A DNA stretch of 6,898 nt, taken from the NCBI GenBank assembly GCA_028703745.1, contig JAQVME010000071.1, positions 1 through 6,898 of the forward strand, given 5' to 3'. The stretch's first letter is position 1; each line of letters opens with the position of its first letter. The notes beneath the pieces are model-generated. The model did not search any database and was not told the DNA's origin. It saw only the letters and a list, made by a program, of their open reading frames with translations. Both the position numbers and the translations under genes were made by a program. This stretch comes from Clostridia bacterium (lineage in GTDB: Bacteria > Bacillota > Clostridia > Christensenellales > DTU072). This document shows positions 5,488 through 6,898 of this stretch, piece by piece.

Positions 5488-6898
5488 TTATTTCTTTTTC
5501 TTCAAGTGCCGTGATATATTTTGTATTTCTTCTTTTATTGGTACTATTTTTTTGAAAAAAACAAGCAGTCCCGGCAAAACCGTTACGACTATAATATAAC
5601 TGATAATGGCGCCTTTTGCAAGTACCCACGCCATTTCTTTTACTAAAAGATTCTCCGATATCAGCGTAATGGTGAAACATGTAGCAAATATCATAGCAAC
5701 GCTGGTGGTTATCGCCGGAAAGGCAGATGCCGATGCCCTTGCCGCCGCCTCCTTGACATCGGAGTACTTCTGCTTCATCTCCTCGAACCGTGTAGAAAGC
5801 AGTATGGCGTAGTCCACGGTGCAGCCCAGCTGTACGGAACTTATTATTATATACACCATAAAGTTTATGCTTTTGCCAAAGACGTAATGCAGACTGATAT
5901 TCAACCATATTGCAAGCTCTATTAGCAACACCATAATAATCGATTTGCGGAAAGATTTCAGCAGTAGCGACATGATCAGCAGTATAATGCCAATGGATAC
6001 AAGTGTAACTCTCAAAAAGTCTCGAGGAGTGACATTTGCCATATCGTTTACGCCCGTAAGGATACCCAAAGGATAATTCTCGTCGAAATATTTGTTCGTC
6101 GTATTGACAAGGTGCGAATGCGTTAGGAAAGCATCCTCGTCCTCGGTGTCGCCTTCAATTTCTATCAGATACAGCGTATACCATCTGCCGTCCACCTTCC
6201 TGAAAAGCGTGGAAAGCGCCCTGAGCATTTCATCTTCGCTATCCTCGCTGACCAGCACGTTCAGAAGTCCGGCAAGCGCTTGTTCGTCCATGTTGATAGC
6301 AGAATACGCGCCGATGACGCTACCTATTTTTTCATCCTCGAGCAGTTCGGCAATATAGTCGCTCTGTCCGCCGGTCTTTGTCTGCAAGGGCACCGCCGTG
6401 ATTACTTGATTGCCCAGTTTGACCGCTCTTTTTTGTTGCGCGTTCATAGTTTCGGGCTGATCGTATATCTTCAGGTAGCTGAACTTGACGTTGTTCTGAG
6501 CTAAATACGCCGGCACGATGAGCAGCAGCGCCGCAAGCATAAATATCCACCTTTTAGCCACCGAAAAACGGGATATCCTGTCTACATTTATATGCAGTGG
6601 TTTGTGAGAAGTTCGGCGCAGGGCTTTGTCAAAAATAATTAACAGCGCAGGCTGAAGGAAAATCACCGAGGCAAGCGACATAAGAATACCTTTTATTATT
6701 ACCTGCGCAAGGTCTATGCCTATTTCAAACTCCATAAATATTAGCGCTGAAAATCCACCGATGGTAGTCAAACTGCTTGCGAGAATGGTCGTAAGAATTC
6801 TTGGCAAAGCCCTTTTTGCCGCCGAAACTGCGTCCGTCTCCCGTCGCAACTCGTTGTAGGTGTGCATAAAAAATATGGCGTAATCCATGGCTATACCG
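5488..6898 (-). CDS. MMPL/RND-superfamily transporter, C-terminal part (5' end beyond the right edge)
   Basis: The frame is open to the right edge. The ATG at 6888 is the Met of the internal motif MDYAIF, preceded in frame by Gly-Ile-Ala, so it is not the true start; the first loop and helices 1-3 lie outside the window. The visible 469 or so codons cover helices 4-12 and the second extracytoplasmic loop. Counting from that Met, helices lie at about 30-50, 60-85, 113-130, 293-310, 316-336, 341-363, 391-410 and 424-445. Asp-Tyr pairs occur at 2-3 and in VDYAIL at 358-363. It is a clear paralogue of the downstream transporter: 54 of 102 residues are identical in the ungapped stretch starting at MDYAIF. 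It ends in HLKKKK, with no hendecad tail. It is probably proton-driven; its substrate is unknown. Confidence 0.93.
   Translation of the reverse strand, partial: GIAMDYAIFFMHTYNELRRETDAVSAAKRALPRILTTILASSLTTIGGFSALIFMEFEIGIDLAQVIIKGILMSLASVIFLQPALLIIFDKALRRTSHKPLHINVDRISRFSVAKRWIFMLAALLLIVPAYLAQNNVKFSYLKIYDQPETMNAQQKRAVKLGNQVITAVPLQTKTGGQSDYIAELLEDEKIGSVIGAYSAINMDEQALAGLLNVLVSEDSEDEMLRALSTLFRKVDGRWYTLYLIEIEGDTEDEDAFLTHSHLVNTTNKYFDENYPLGILTGVNDMANVTPRDFLRVTLVSIGIILLIMSLLLKSFRKSIIMVLLIELAIWLNISLHYVFGKSINFMVYIIISSVQLGCTVDYAILLSTRFEEMKQKYSDVKEAAARASASAFPAITTSVAMIFATCFTITLISENLLVKEMAWVLAKGAIISYIIVVTVLPGLLVFFKKIVPIKEEIQNISRHLKKKK

Noticed and set aside
5465..5908. A 147-codon minus-strand open frame spanning the junction of the two transporters
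   Set aside because: It is an out-of-frame shadow of the upstream transporter, whose frame carries the membrane helices and the VDYAIL motif.
6886..6888. The ATG at 6888 as the start of the upstream transporter
   Set aside because: It encodes the Met of the MDYAIF motif in the middle of membrane helix 4, as alignment with the paralogue shows; the frame stays open to the window edge.

Overview
The window looks like chromosome of a moderate-to-low-GC bacterium of the Firmicutes/Clostridia type. The evidence is a HrcA-type CIRCE operator in front of groES-groEL, strong AGGAGG-type ribosome binding sites, sigma-A-like promoters, a GroEL ending in a short Gly/Met tail, and tandem MMPL-family exporters of the kind common in anaerobic Clostridia. 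The taxonomic call is inference; there is no rRNA gene here.

Layout. (1) Positions 1-528, minus strand: the N-terminal 176 codons of a secreted protein of unknown function, running off the left edge. Its promoter (about 598-629) and a 5' leader with a perfect 8-bp inverted repeat (542-549/585-592) lie just upstream. (2) Positions 630-819: AT-rich divergent spacer without a convincing gene. (3) Positions 820-2857, plus strand: extended -10 promoter, CIRCE operator, groES (927-1214) and groEL (1229-2857), a classic heat-shock chaperonin operon. (4) Positions 2858-3047: convergent intergenic region with a small inverted repeat, a bidirectional intrinsic terminator (2889-2928), a palindromic interspersed-repeat-like element (2974-3014) and a heptanucleotide tandem repeat (3013-3047) ending at the neighbouring stop codon. 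(5) Positions 3048-6898, minus strand: two tandem, clearly paralogous MMPL/RND-type membrane transporters. The upstream one (5488-6898) is cut by the right edge. The downstream one (3048-5468, 806 aa) is complete, starts 19 nt after its partner's stop and is probably co-transcribed with it.

The chaperonin operon is ordinary. Three items deserve a second look. The first is the downstream transporter's C-terminal tail, a strongly basic, Asn-rich array of 11-residue (hendecad) repeats absent from its paralogue. The second is the pairing of two full-length paralogous exporters. The third is the structured leader of the secreted-protein gene, whose stem would sit at the 5' end of the mRNA and end three bases before the Shine-Dalgarno. 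I see no CRISPR array, transposase, tRNA or rRNA, and no defence or other multi-gene system that I would call new.
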